Assembly (NCBI GenBank): GCA_001599935.1
Contig: BCIJ01000046.1
Span: forward strand, 35,185-99,184
From: Holtermannia corniformis
Lineage: Eukaryota; Basidiomycota; Tremellomycetes; Holtermanniales
Length of the DNA: 64,000 bases
Reading direction: 5' to 3'
Shown: positions 32,686 to 44,565 of the stretch, one piece after another
Layout of the letters: every line of letters starts with the position of its first letter
How positions within the stretch are numbered: position 1 is the stretch's first letter
Program-made: the position numbers and the translations under genes
The notes under the pieces: model-generated
Seen by the model: the letters and a program-made list of their open reading frames with translations, nothing else
Database searches by the model: none
What the model was told of the DNA's origin: nothing

Positions 32686-34570
32686 TCACATACTCGCCTT
32701 GCCGCGCGTTTCAAAAGGCAGCAGCAAGGCAAGCACTCCTGCGGCGAGGATCAGGGCGCCGGCGACCCAAACTGGCGCCGCAGTCTCGAGGTTGGCGTAG
32801 ATAGCAACGATGGGCGCCATGATGCCAAAAACGCGATTGGCAGTGGCCGTGAGAGCGTTGCCAGTCCCGCGGTGGATCGTCGGAAACGTTTCGGGGGTCT
32901 GCGCGTAGAGGACAGCGTACATGATGTTGCTTGGTCCCGGTCAATTTGTGTACGTTCAAAGGGTACAACGCACCTTGCAAAGTTGAACGCACAGTTCCAG
33001 CCGAGGAGCGCGTCTGGTGTCGTGGCTGTTGTTGACGCACACAGGAAAGCGCCCGTTGCGAGCGTCGAGAGCGCGAGAGTGCCCTTGCGTCCGAGTTCAC
33101 GAAGCTCGACCAAAAGGGCGCCGATGAGGGCGCCCGGCACACCGAGACAGGCAATGATGAGCGTGTTGCGATACGTGATATAAGTGCTCGTTTCGCCAAA
33201 GTCGGCGTTGCGCGAGCGTTGAATGTACGGCAGGAACGAATTGTACTGCGCCACAGTGAGCCTTTCTCCCTTCAGCAAAGCCTCCCAACCTACCAGAGGG
33301 AAGCCCAGACCGATAAACGCCCAGATCAACATCAAGCACGTCGTCGACCACGCCAAGCGGCGATTCGCAAACAGGGCCCGTACATGCGTCAAGTCAATCT
33401 TACTCAGCTCGCGCTGCAGAATCTCCTTGTTGCTGGAAGAGTGTCTCGAGTTGGGCCCGTTGAAGCGCTCCAAGTCTTGCACAGTCAAATTCGTAGTCTT
33501 GCCGTTCTTGGCTGCGACCTTGCGCACGATTTCAACGGCCTCGGCATCTCGACCTTTGCCCATGAGGTACTTTGGGGATTCATGCAGCGTGAAGCAGACG
33601 AAGCGGAGGAAGAACATGACCATGGCTATGCCCCCCATGGTAATGACCTGCCGGATCAGGTCAGCGAGTGTAGGCTGCGTTGAATCACGTACAAAGTACC
33701 GCCAGCCCATATTGTCTTGCTTGCGGCACGGTACCTGATCGACATCGCATGTAAGATTGCCCAGTAGGGGCCAGGCGATTAACGTCGCAACCAATTGAGC
33801 AAATGCCCAGAAAACTGATAGCACCTGACAGTGTCAACGCCTTGCGCAAGACGGGAAGACGACCTACGACCAGCAGATACTGGTGCGAACCGGGTAGGAA
33901 CTCGAGAAAGACGGCCGAGTCGACGGGGAGATTGCTGTATCGTCAAGCTTGGTTGTCTATGCGGAAGCTCGACGCACCCGCCAACACCGACACTCCACAA
34001 CGCTGCGAAAGTGCAAATAGCAGCAAAGTTGGGCGAGCCGGCAGAGATCAACCCAAACACCGAGGTGATACCAATCGTCAAGTTGAAGGCCCAGCGACGG
34101 CCAAAGATGTCACACCCAAAGCCTACATATATCAGCAACACAGTCATGTAGATCGCAGCACGCACCCCAGAAGACGGCGCCTGCACGTTGTGATCAGCTG
34201 CTCTCCGATCGGACACTTTCGGGCAAAACTCACCGACGAGGAGACCAATGTTTTGCGCGAGCGACAGCAGTGGTGGCTTGTCTGGGCTGAACTCGCTGCT
34301 GATGGGCGGGATGAGCAGACTTGTCACGATCGGCCACGAGTTGTCGGCGGCCCATCCAAAGCTGACAAGGAAGAAGAGCTCCCATTGGTAGCGACCCATG
34401 CCAATGTCTTGGATCGCATTGTTGAGTACTTGTGCCTTTGCCGCATACACCGGGTCCAGAGTGCCGGGAGGCAGCACAGGCGCCTTGGCTTCGCCCTCGA
34501 AGACATCGATTTCGGACCGAGTTTTGGTGAGCTCGGGCCTTTCGCCCTGATCAATAGCGAGAGACGCCAT
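32686..34570 (-). CDS. MFS transporter of the fungal SVOP/sugar-porter-like group
   Basis: The N-terminus is cytosolic and acidic, then IGMGRYQWELFFLVSFGWAA leads into the first helix with the group's typical RYQWxLF...GWxAD block. Further helices are clear: GIAMVMFFLRFVCFTLHESP with the conserved ESP, CLMLIWAFIGLGFPLVGWEA, LIIACLGVPGALIGALLVEL, and a last pair ending LLLPFETRGKASM. Twelve spans are expected. A large central loop holds NGPNSRHSSSNKE. There are at least five short introns. The substrate is unknown. The start is set at 34570 (MASLAIDQGE); an in-frame ATG lies at 34636. Confidence 0.82.
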
Positions 34571-34826
34571 AGCGATAGGATACAGTGCTGTACCAGTCTG
34601 GTAAAAGGGGACAAGCTGCATCTCGAAGCTCGGCAAATAACGACGGGGGATTCTGGATTGGCGAAATCACCTCATCGCTGTCCACATGGTCGCATGACCT
34701 CATCCTGCCTCGTCCAGTTAAGGTTGTCTCAAAGAGGCAGCAGTGCACGTCACGCACGATCTGATTGTCTTTGGGATCTGACCGTGGGACTGGCACGCCC
34801 GAGGGTTTGAGCGCGAGCTAGGCTTG

Positions 34827-35206
34827 CTAGGAGAAGCTGTGAGGCCGGCTCCTGAGTTGTCCGATGCGAACTGCCTCGGCCGCGTTGGACTTGGGTGGCG
34901 CCGCAGGAGACTTGTTACAAGACCTCTCGTCAGCCCATTTATCCAGCAAGACCTTGCCCGTAGCCTCGTCCGGGACGACGAAGCAATACACAAGCTCTTC
35001 GTCTTCGTCACGCCAGCCCGCATGAATGACGTGTGCGGGATTGGTAGTCACCTGTAGCACGGTCGAGAGACGAGGTGTCGACAAGCCGTACAGGCCATCG
35101 ATGTCGGTGGTACCGTTGGGAAAGACATACAGCCTAATAACTCTCAATATTGACCTTTTCAGGGCAGCGGTAGGGACTGGACACCCATGCCGTCACACAT
35201 CATCAT
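34827..35206 (-). CDS. small conserved-looking hypothetical protein, two exons
   Basis: The main exon lacks an ATG. A 44-nt intron GTGTCC...TTGAGAG (branch CCCTGAA) joins it to a short first exon with MMMCDGM, giving MMMCDGMVIRLYVFPNGTTD, then VLQVTTNPAHVIHAGWRDED and ELVYCFVVPDEATGKVL. The protein is about 110 residues, without membrane segments. Family not recognised. It lies between the MFS gene and TRM6. Confidence 0.5.
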
Positions 35207-35510
35207 CTTCTTCTTACTGTTTACTACCACACGGCATATGCAGTAATGCCTGGGTGCTGCCGAGTTCTCAGCCTCAGTATTTGACAGGGATGCATGGGGT
35301 GTTTGAGATAGATCTTGTACTATAGGGCAATTTCGTCCGTCATGGCCGGTTTACACAGCTGGCTGTGACCCTCCGAGGGAAGCGGCGTTCTCGGGATCAC
35401 GGCTGGCGAGTGGAGACTACATCAGCTCGGCGCGAGCCTAACCATCACGGCGCAGTCACGTGTCGGCATCAGTCTATCTCGTCTCGAATGCTTTACAACC
35501 TGCACACATC

Positions 35511-37454
35511 ATGGCAGACTCATCGGGACCGGTAACAGCTATCCCAGCTGGTCCAGAAGCAGGACCAAGCACTTCAGCTGCCGTTCCAGACTCCATTCTA
35601 GAAGACCTTGCAGAGGTCTTGTACCGCCGGGTGACGACGATCCAGGAGGGCGACAATGTGCTGCTCAAGCTACCCAGTGATGCCATCAAGAGTATAGTTG
35701 CGTCAAAAAGAGGGTGAGTCTTGACTGCCACTGCTCGGCTTGCTAACGCGGCCGTCAGCAACGTCTCGCTCGGCAAATTCGGTTCATTCCCGGCATCAGA
35801 ACTTATTGGACTCCCTTACGACATCACATACGAGATTGTAACGCCCAGCAATGCGGTCGCATCAGCTTCCAACTCTCCAGCACCCGACGCAACAGCCGAG
35901 AATGGCGATGGAGAGCCGCCAGCAAAGTTGGCGAAAAAGGACAAGACCCGAGGGAACGTGTTCAGCCGCGGTCATTCGGCAGCTCAACTTGCAGGAGATG
36001 TCAAGGGCGTAAAGAGTGTCAACTCTTTGAAGCCGCTGAGCCGGCAGGCACTCCAGGAGCTGGGTGCGCTTGCGCTCAGAGCTGCGAGGCCGAGCTGATC
36101 GTTTGCAGAGGAGACCGAGGCAACCAACGAAAACATCGACGATGATCCCGAAGTGCATGCAAACGTCATGTCACCCGACGAGGTCAAGGAGCTACGAGAT
36201 GCTGGCGTCTCATCCGAGGAGATCATCCAAAAGCAGATTGAGCGGCATCAGAACTTTGCTCTGAAAACCGAGTACAGCAAGGAAAAGTACAAGCGGCGCA
36301 AGGAGAAAAAGTGCGTCTATCGGCTTGCGAGCTGCGAGATGATCTCACGCGGTATAGATTGTTCCAGACCGTGACCCCTCTTGCCCCCTCCATCCCAAAC
36401 CTCGTTGCGCACTATGCTGCGCGCTCGCCACTATCGACCCTACATTTGCGCAACGACACCCTTTCCCAGCTCTTGACGCAGTCTAATATCCGACCGGGCG
36501 GGCGCTACCTAGTGATCGACGAAACTGGCGGCCTCGTCACCGCTGCTATCCTCGAGCGCATGGGCGCGGAAGGACGCATCCTGTTGTTGACAGAGCTGGA
36601 CGGCCCACCGGCCTTTGGGATCCTCAACACGATGAACTTTGGCGAGCGCGAGATGGAGTGCGTAAAGTGGCTGAATTGGATGGAGGCCGAAGAGGACTAT
36701 CGGAAACGTGAGTGCTGACGCGCCGAGTCGGGCATGTTGGCTTAGCCAGTGTAGCGGACCCACCAGAAGAGGATGAACTGCCGGGCGCGAGTGCAAGCAA
36801 GGCGGTCGCTCGTCAACGGCGGCACGAACAAGTCGTCATGGAGCTCAATTCGACTCGTTGGGAACTGCATCGAGGTAACTGGGATGGGTATGCAATGTCG
36901 AAATGAAATCAAGCGATGGCTCACGATCCCAGCCTCGTCATTGCGTCCCTGCAATCACCCATCTCCATCATCAACCGCGTGACGCCCTACCTGTCGGGTT
37001 CCAGCACCGTCTGCATCTATTCGCCCTACCAGCAAGTCCTAGTGGAAACACTACAGTACATGAGAACCGCAGGCTGCTTCTTGTCGTCCACACTGTCCGA
37101 GAGCTGGTCACGTCGGTATCAAGTAAGTGTATGGACGGTTATGAGCGCCGAGCTCATTCTCGCTAGGTGCTACCTGGCCGAACACATCCTACAATGTCAA
37201 CCTCTGCAACCGGCGGCTACTTGCTGTACGGCATCAAAACGTAGATCTCTCGGTTCCCGCCATGATCCAAACTGACAGCCGACAGTCTACCAGCTCTGAC
37301 GCAGCCATATGTCGTGCCCAAGAGGCGGCATAAAGTGGGAAAGCCCGGCGAGGGCAAGCGAAAACTCAAGAAGCTGGCAGAGGCTGCCGAGGCTGAAGCG
37401 CTCGCGAGCGGGACCGCATCGGCAGAGGATGAAGAGATGGCAGAGAATGCGTGA
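35511..37454 (+). CDS. TRM6: Trm6 (Gcd10) subunit of tRNA m1A58 methyltransferase
   Basis: Starts MADSSGPVTAIPAGPEAGPS. Family blocks follow: EGDNVLLKLPSDAIKSIVA, SLGKFGSFPASELIGLPYD, ELRDAGVSSEEIIQKQIERH, then LRPGGRYLVIDETGG-like (IRPGGRYLVIDETGG) and GRILLLTELDGPPAFGIL with MNF. The C-terminus ends with VVPKRRHKVGKPGEGKRKLK and an acidic tail. Trm6 is the RNA-binding, non-catalytic partner of Trm61 that methylates A58 of tRNAs, including initiator tRNA, in the nucleus. Several short introns occur (about 35715, 36110, 36310, 36710, 36905, 37125, 37245). It converges with MAM3; the stop codons are 110 bp apart. Confidence 0.9.
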
Positions 37455-37564
37455 ATTGTATCTTGCACCGGGAACGCGTCTGCGTCGGGTTGATCAGATC
37501 GATGCATGATGCTGGGTTACTATATTGCGGCTAGCCAACGTGACGTTGATTTTGTACTGCCTTA

Positions 37565-40059
37565 CTAGGCTTTCGGGGTCGTGCCGCCCTCGCTAATGGC
37601 AGCTGCTGACCGTGCATCAGCATTGATGACTAATGTGATGTCGACTTACCGCCATTGGCGCGGGCTGCATCTTGCTGCGCGGCAGCCATGCCCTCCTGTT
37701 CGAGTGCATTCATGTCGACAGGCTCGGCGATGATGTTACCGTCGTCGACTGAGATCAGCAACCCATCGCCTTGCTGGCCAAGCACCCGCGGGCTGTTGTT
37801 GGGCTCCGTGATGGCATCCAGATTCTGACAACCGAATCAGCAGAACTTCGACGAAGCAAGTCGACCTACGCCCGTGTTCGTACGGCTCAGCATGGTACCC
37901 CGCTGCCTCTCAATGATCCCACCTGCACACCGAGGTCAGTCTCAACCCTTCGCGCCACTCTCAAACGTACGCATGACCGCTGAAGTGCTCTGCCTCTTGG
38001 CAACTTTACGCGAGTGGTTATCGACATAGCGGTCTGTCTCGTCGACCTATTCGTATAAGTAGGGATCTCAGGGTGCTCTGCGCAAAGCGTACAATCTCTT
38101 CGCCAATGATCCTGCAGCTCATTAGCAGCCGTCTAATCGTATTGCTCACACATACTCCTCAATCAAGTCTTCCACTACAAAAAAGCAAACATCAGTATTG
38201 TTGGATGGTTTCTTGCGATAGACTCACAGCTGACGATGCCCAGAGCGCCACCCTTGAGACCGGGAGTGTTGCTGATCAAAAGCAGATGGGCGCGCCCAGT
38301 CTGAAAGTAGTCGAGCGCTTGGAAGCCTATACGGGTCAGCGGGTCCTGGATATGAGCCAAGACGCACAGTTGATGTCAGGCCGCGCTTCAGGCAACGGCA
38401 GCAGCGCAAAGTCGGATACCTTCTTGCAGTCTTCCGGGTTGTACGTGATGAGCTGCAATCGGGCGTCAACGTTGATCCTTTCGGAACAGGGCCGCATCGC
38501 ACCCGCTTGACAAGTAGCATGCCGACAAAGTTGTCCTTCTGCCCAATCTCGTAGATCGGGATGCGCGAGAAACCGCTCAGCAAGATTTGATCAACAGTGC
38601 CGTGGTTGAGGACCTTGTCCGCGGCAAGCGTCAAGCAGTCTTTGATGGGCGTCATGATCTCGGCCGCACGCTTGTCGTTCAATGACAGAACACCGTTGAG
38701 AATCCCAATCTGCGAATGATGAGCGCGAGCGGACTGGGTCCGCACGTGACGCACCTCATCATCACGCAGCGGCTCTTCGCCCTCGCGGTGGAACTGCAGG
38801 AAGGATTTCAACTCCGCTTTCTTGTAGCTAGCCAAGGATCAGCCTTAGTCGTTGTACCGAGAGGTACACTTACGTGTGACCCTCGTCAGTTCCGAGGATG
38901 TAGTCCAAGAGCTTGGCGATTGGCCAAGCGATGGGGGCAAAAATGACCATAAGACCGAGCACCAGTGGCGCGCAAGCACCGCCGATGGACAGACCGTAAC
39001 GCACGCAGACACTCTGGAGTTTGTCAGAGACAGGGCTTGCGTAACGTGGCGACTGACTTGGGGAATGATCTCGCCAAAGATGACCTGGGTGCGTGAGCGA
39101 GCTACCCGTTGCAGACCGTCTTGGACAACTCACGATCATGACAGTACTCCCAATGACGGCATACAGACCACCGCCAAGGACATCATCCAGAAAGATGGGC
39201 AGCGACTCGTTGACGATCTGCCGTTGGTCAGGCTCGACCACACACGTCAAAGTTGATCACATACGACATTGCCAAGCAGGAGAACCTGCGTAGCATGTCA
39301 GCATGTCAGCTCAAAGTCCGAGGATCATACGCACGACGAGCACCCAATGCCGACCGCGGCTCAGCAGCTTAAGTACCTTGCGAGCGGCTTTTTGCTCCTT
39401 TGGATCATCGGACGATGCAGCCAGTACACGGAGATTGAGATCGTCAGAGCCCATCAGGGCGAGCGTCAACCTATAGCCAAGATCAGCATTACATTCTCAG
39501 CTGGCAGACTGCAAAGTTGTGTGACGGATCATGGGACTTGACTAGGGTCATGCAAGCGAGGCTCAAGCCGTATGCGTGCAATAACCAGAAGCTCGTTGCC
39601 GAGGTAATTTATGCAGGTGTTGCGAGCACCGTCAAGCGTCAAGCGTTGATGATGTCGCTTTACGGCAAGACCCGCACGCACTGACCTCCGGCTCACAGCT
39701 GAGCCACGCTGTTACATCTCAACAGCCAGTTTGCACATGCACACGGAGTTCTTGGCTCGGAAGCACAACGCTCATCCTCGCAACAGATGACGTACACGGC
39801 CAACGAAATAGACGACTCACCCCGCAAAGACACCTCCGGCCAGGACCAGCACAATACTGAGGATCGCCTTGAACATGAATTGAGGCGAATCTGGTGGATC
39901 TTCTGGCTGAATCACTTTGCCGCCCTTCTTCAAAACTTCAAAGTAGCCCTCGTCATCGCGTTTTTGAAGAGCTACAGCGGCGGCGGACGGGAGGACGTTC
40001 AAGAGCTTGGTGAGGGAGACGAGTAGCGGCAGGCGGGTACGCAGGGTTGCAGGCGGCAT
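37565..40059 (-). CDS. MAM3: Mam3-like CNNM/CorB family membrane protein (DUF21 plus CBS)
   Basis: Starts [20 protein letters not shown]. The DUF21 transmembrane domain reads [19 protein letters not shown], then [36 protein letters not shown] and IFGEIIPQ...[15 protein letters not shown]. The CBS pair follows: [32 protein letters not shown] and FVGMLLVKR, with [19 protein letters not shown] and [13 protein letters not shown] at its end. In yeast, Mam3 is a vacuolar protein of metal homeostasis; CNNM relatives act in Mg2+ transport. The last exon encodes [13 protein letters not shown]. There are many short introns plus one of 350 nt (39471-39820). The start is the first ATG. Confidence 0.88.
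39471..39820 (-). other. unusually long (350 nt) intron in MAM3
   Basis: Donor GTGAGTCG and acceptor GGCTATAG join VFAG to [10 protein letters not shown] in frame. It is about eight times longer than the other introns here. A perfect 6-bp hairpin GGCTCA-GCTG-TGAGCC occurs inside on the sense strand. No definite snoRNA boxes were identified. Confidence 0.7.
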
Positions 40060-40960
40060 CGCGACTTGTTCAGCTAGCTCTTGCGGTGGTGTAAGAGGAT
40101 CAAGTGGCCGCTCAGCTGATGATTGTGCGGTGGTTGCTCTTGAGCTTGTGGTGTTGCCGGAACCTCCGTGCGTTTGACGGCGGCGGTGCCAGTGCACAAA
40201 CGCTCGATCGACCGTATGGACGTGTTAGACCCGACACGACTGCCCTATAGCTTGCTGTTGCCCCGACGTGGTTCTTTAGTCCGCAGTTGATGCCAGGCAA
40301 AGTGTGACGCTGGTCAGCGGCGTTTACGGCATCCGACGGATGATGCTCTTCAGCTATAATTCATCTCCGTGGTCCACCATTCTCGTGAATTGCGGTTGAT
40401 TGAGACAACGAACTGACGGCTCTTGGCCTCAATTTGGTCACAATCCATGGATGATGCTCATCAGTCACACGCGGAGCGCCGTTCTTCAAAGGAAAGTGGA
40501 GGAGGGACATCCGTGTTAGTTGCGATCGAGATATCAACGAACGCAGCACGCATACTGCCGCTATGTAGCGCGTGGATGTGTTCTCAGCAACGTCCACGCC
40601 GATACAGTCAAACAGAGCTGTCAACTTGGCTCTACCCGCTACTCCATGCCCTAAGCAATGGAAGCTGTGGTCTGTTCTCCACCCTTCGCCACCAGGACCG
40701 CCCACAAGACTTGGTGCGGTGCTGCGCGAAAGCCGTGGTCCCGACAGCAACGCCTCGTGCTCTCATATCAGATCAATGGGCTGCAGGAGGGTCGCCTGTG
40801 CCGCAGAGCGTGGCGCTGCCCGGGGTACGTCGTCTCGCTGCCCTACCTCTATGTACCGTCCGTTGATTATGACTGCTTACTCAGGGTCTTCCTTCTTGAC
40901 GCCCATCCCTTCTACTACGCCGCGCGTGAAAATCATCACCTAACAGACCATGACTAGAGA
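40060..40960. other. intergenic upstream of MAM3, nothing recognised
   Basis: Overlapping open frames exist on both strands but none shows recognisable conservation or a consistent splice structure. It opens the second accessory stretch. Confidence 0.4.
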
Positions 40961-40961
40961 T

Positions 40962-41060
40962 CCGCAGGACACCCACTGCCTGTCTCTCTCACCTGGCCTT
41001 GCCAGAAGAGGTCCGGGATCGCGCCATATGATCTATTGGTCGCATCTTCCATGGCTACAC
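40962..41060 (+). pseudogene. truncated relic of the 42381-42917 family
   Basis: One frame encodes AGHPLPVSLTWP, and the adjacent frame continues GPGSRHMIY..HLPWLHSRY. These align with AGHPMPDYVTYP and GPGSRYLIY..YISWMQARY of the intact gene. A net frame change between the two blocks and loss of everything after the RY block make it a fragment. It abuts the 3' end of the minus-strand gene at 41137. Confidence 0.55.
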
Positions 41061-41136
41061 TCCCGGTACCTCACATACGCGGAGCAATCTTTACCCATCA
41101 CATATACACCCAGACGAAGACGAGCCTGCCAACCCG

Positions 41137-41924
41137 TTACAGTGCGTTGAAAAGGTCGGGATCGAGCTTGAGTATAAGTGCCTCGATCGTATCGAGCTGA
41201 CGAGAGTGTGAAATTAGCATCATACGATCGCATCGCGATGCCATACGCACCGGTCCAATGAGATGAGGTAAGTGTTGGCAGCCAAAATCAATAGCGCCAG
41301 CAATAACGACATTGATACTCGCAGGGACAGGCTCACAAGGCACCCAGCCTTTAGGTAGGATTGAGATGATCGCACTCACCAGCTGGTTACTGGTCAAGTC
41401 GTGTGCAGCCGAGTACCCCTGGGGGCGACAAACTATCTCGGCCGCGATGATTTGCGCTTCGCTAATCCCATAGTGAGATAAGTTTTTGTAGACGGCAGAT
41501 GTATTCCTTTTGAAATCTGCAGGCTTCAATCTCAAATGGTCAAGGATCAAGCACTTGGCAAGAGTCATAGACTTGGACTGTCAGTTATGTACTAGTACAC
41601 TGCTGACAGCGGCGATAATCAACTTACGACCGTAGAATTGCCCGCAAAAGTATTTCGCACCTCATCGAGACCGGCCGTTATGTTGTCCATATTGGTCAAA
41701 ACTCAGCCCCAGGCGGTATATTCGGCACTGCCGGGGGCTGCGGTACTCATCATGGCTGTAGCCTCGTTCTTCGCCTCGTGAATACTAGCGTAGACCGTAC
41801 GCAGTTGATGGTCGACATGGTTGGGATATTGTGGCTCTCGGACAGCGATCGCGTCAATGGATGTGAGATATTCTTTGTGTATTGATGAGATCTCTTGAAA
41901 CGACGGTGGACGGGATGTAGTCAT
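41137..41924 (-). pseudogene. unknown gene interrupted by an in-frame TGA
   Basis: The frame starts MTTSRPPSFQEISSIHKEYL and runs to SAEYTAWG, where TGA (complement of 41703-41705) stops it. The same frame then continues VLTNMDNITAGLDEVRNTF. An intron GTAAGTTG...CTGACAG (about 41580-41630) leads on to KSMTLAKCLILDHLRLKPAD, followed by EAQIIAAEIVCRPQG and a hydrophobic block INVVIAGAIDFGCQHLPHL. A last 54-nt GT...AG intron near 41199-41252 is optional. No intron that removes the TGA is visible; only a 27-nt GT..AG segment would. It is either a recent nonsense allele or a two-gene split. Family not recognised. Confidence 0.5.
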
Positions 41925-42380
41925 AGACGAACATTCCCATTACGACCTATCGCGTGGTGGACCACGCTGGTCTATACCGTCCGTGACTGGACCGCGGTAT
42001 TCCAGCCGGGAATGACACAGACCATTCATGCCTAACGCCATACATCACCGAATCATGACCATGATGTTGAGGACGCTGATCTTCGCCCTGCGCTGGTTCA
42101 GTACGCGAGCTCTCAGTATTGCGGTAAGCTGTCGGCCCGTGCAAAAGCCCTGTGATGATCGCTGATCGCTGATCGCTTTAGTGTCGCTTGGAAAAGGTTG
42201 CAAATCCATCGAGTTCCGTACACACGTCTGAGCCTGGCAATCAGATGATAATCTCCCGCCCTGTCAAAGCTGAGGCTGAGCCCGTGGATCACGCGAAAGT
42301 AGGAATAATGGGTTCGAAGCGGAGAACGGATCGCTGATCAGTCGCCGCAGTCACTGAATATTCCATTCCTACCTGACGTC

Positions 42381-42917
42381 ATGGACTTCTACAATGCCGC
42401 TCCTGAAGTACAGATGCGCATAGACACAAGTCTGTCTGCCGCTGGCCACCCGATGCCCGACTATGTTACGTATCCCCGCAAGGCTATGGATTCGGGTCCA
42501 GGATCGCGCTACCTGATTTACTCATGTTACATTTCGTGGATGCAAGCACGCTACGGGGAATATATCCAGCTTAGTGCTACGGCGCTGGCTAGCGCTGGCG
42601 ATCCGCGCTCGATGATTCTCTGGGCCGCCTTGGTGGAGGGGCACATGGTAATCACAGAGATGGAGGTCGACATCAAGGAGAATATCGAACCCTACCTGTT
42701 CACATTGGAACGGGGTATGTTGGATTCAAATCCACTCGCGTGGGAAGCGGCGTGCGCGGACATTGCAGCGAGGGGCTGCAGTGAGCAAGAACTACGCCGC
42801 CGCCTGGACAAGTACACCCCAGTTTTGTGCGTGTCCTACTTCAATAGTCTCAAAGCGATTGCTGACGGTGATAAAGCGACAGCGTCCCTGCTGAGATGTT
42901 CCACTAGAGGGTGGTAG
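42381..42917 (+). CDS. unknown 178-residue protein, intact member of a dispersed family
   Basis: A single-exon frame starting MDFYNAAPEVQMRIDTSL. It is mostly alpha-helical in composition, with no signal peptide or membrane span. Two relics in this window (5800-6235 and 40962-41060) share its blocks SAAGHPMPDYVTYP, GPGSRYLIY, QARY and SEQELRRRLDKYT, so these are the conserved positions of the family. Function unknown. It lies 350 bp upstream of BUD23 on the same strand. Confidence 0.6.
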   Translation: MDFYNAAPEVQMRIDTSLSAAGHPMPDYVTYPRKAMDSGPGSRYLIYSCYISWMQARYGEYIQLSATALASAGDPRSMILWAALVEGHMVITEMEVDIKENIEPYLFTLERGMLDSNPLAWEAACADIAARGCSEQELRRRLDKYTPVLCVSYFNSLKAIADGDKATASLLRCSTRGW

Positions 42918-43267
42918 ATTGGACAACGCGTGGGGAAGGCGGAGGGGGCAGGTCTATGTGAGACGATCTATGGAGACGATTTATGTATAACTGTTCAAAT
43001 CTGATTCAGCGCTGAAAGCGTCCAAAAGGCTGCCCTCTACAAAGCCGACCTCAACTGCATGATTGTTCTATGTGGGCCAGTGCCCTTTCGTAGATCCAGA
43101 CTCGAGAGGGGCCCCTCGAGAGCTGCAGAAACGCGCCCACGTGATAGTTTTCCGGGCTAAACGCTCCGCGATGAAATCCGAAATCTTGCCGGTGGCCGGT
43201 GCAGAAAGCCTGTGAGGCTGTAGATTCATTCGTGCGAGACACCATTGTACAGCAAGTGGTAAGCAAA
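42918..43267. other. spacer between the unknown gene and BUD23
   Basis: No coding frame was recognised. It must contain the BUD23 promoter. Confidence 0.35.
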
Positions 43268-44346
43268 ATGTCACGGCCAGAGGAGAGCGCACCGCCAGAA
43301 ATTGTGGGTCGGGCCCGTCACACGCTTGTGTAGCTGATGCATGTTGTAGTGGTATGGAGATACCGAGGCGTCCAAGTACACCGCCAAGTATGTCGACAGA
43401 CTCGTGAGATGGCGCCATACTGACGTTCTTGCCAGCTCTCGTATCCAAAAGATTCAAGCCGAAATGACGGACCGAGCGCTCGAGTTGCTGCAACTGCCCG
43501 AGGGCGAGTCTGCCTTCGTGCTGGACATTGGCTGTGGCTCGGGTCTCAGCGGCGAGATCCTAGAGGAGAGTGGACATGTTTGGGTCGGTGTCGATGTTGC
43601 CCCTAGCATGCTAGGTCAGTCGTCAAGCCTCGACGCTCGGAGCGTGCTGACGACTCGCAGAGGTCGCCCTGGAGCGAGAGGTCGAAGGCGACCTGTTCCT
43701 GCAAGATATCGGGCAAGGTTTTGGCTTCCGGCCAGGGACGTTTGACGGCGCTATCAGGTAAGCCCATTCGTCATGTTCAACCAGAAAACTGACCCGTACA
43801 GCATCTCAGTCATCCAATGGCTCCTCAACGCCGACTCATCCTCCCATTCACCACCCCAACGCCTCACCCGCTTCTTCACCACCCTCCACTCGGCTCTCAA
43901 GAACCCATCTCGCGCCGTGTTCCAATTCTACCCCTCGTCCGATGACCAAGTACAGCTCATCACTTCGTGTGCCCAGCGTGCCGGGTTCGGTGGTGGTCTC
44001 GTGGTCGACTACCCCAACTCTCGCAAAGCGCGGAAAATGTACCTCTGCTTGATGGTCGGTCAGCAGGAGGTGCCAAAGGCGCGTGACGGTGGCGAGATGG
44101 AAGAAGAGCGCAAGGGCAACGAAGTGCGGAACGAGGTCAAGCGCCGGGCAGAGAAGAGCGGCAAGGGCAAGAGAGGCAAGGAGAAGATCAACCCGAAGGA
44201 CTGGATTCTCAAGAAGAAGACGCTGTATAGGACCAGAGGGAAGGAGGGGTATGTAGCGCTCTGTACTCGGGAGCAATTACTGATCGTGGTGCAGAGTGCC
44301 GAGAGATTCCAAGTACACGGCGCGGAAGAGGAAGCCGACTTTCTAA
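43268..44346 (+). CDS. BUD23: Bud23 18S rRNA (guanine-N7) methyltransferase
   Basis: Starts MSRPEESAPPEI, then after a short intron WYGDTEASKYTA, SRIQKIQAEMTDRALELLQL, and the SAM-binding motif I FVLDIGCGSGLSGEIL. Next come DLFLQDIGQGFGFRPGTFDG, SISVIQWLLNAD, a Lys/Arg-rich insertion, and the family's C-terminus VPRDSKYTARKRKPTF reached through an intron ending at about 44291. Bud23, activated by Trm112, methylates G1575 (yeast numbering) of 18S rRNA during small-subunit maturation in the nucleus. There are five introns in all. It is surrounded by lineage-specific genes. Confidence 0.94.
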
Positions 44347-44565
44347 TCTTGCCACCATGTACAAGTATGCTTCAACACCGCATCTGCTCATAAGCACGCT
44401 AGCGATCACACGGCGAAGGGGACGCTCTTGCGGCTGCTGGCGTCGCTCATCTCGCATGCAGTATCCCAAGCCTGTCTCATTTCTCTCTCCGTCAAGCCAT
44501 AATCGTCTCCAGACAAGCTCGCAGGTCCATCAAGGACATAGTATTCAACGACGCGTGGGAATGCA

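Noticed and set aside
39640..39700. Plus-strand TGATGA and CTGA as C/D snoRNA boxes inside the MAM3 intron
   Set aside because: They are antisense to the host gene and too closely spaced, with no terminal stem.
40423..40957. Overlapping plus-strand frames as genes
   Set aside because: Cys/Arg/Trp-rich shadow composition, mutually overlapping, with no conserved blocks.
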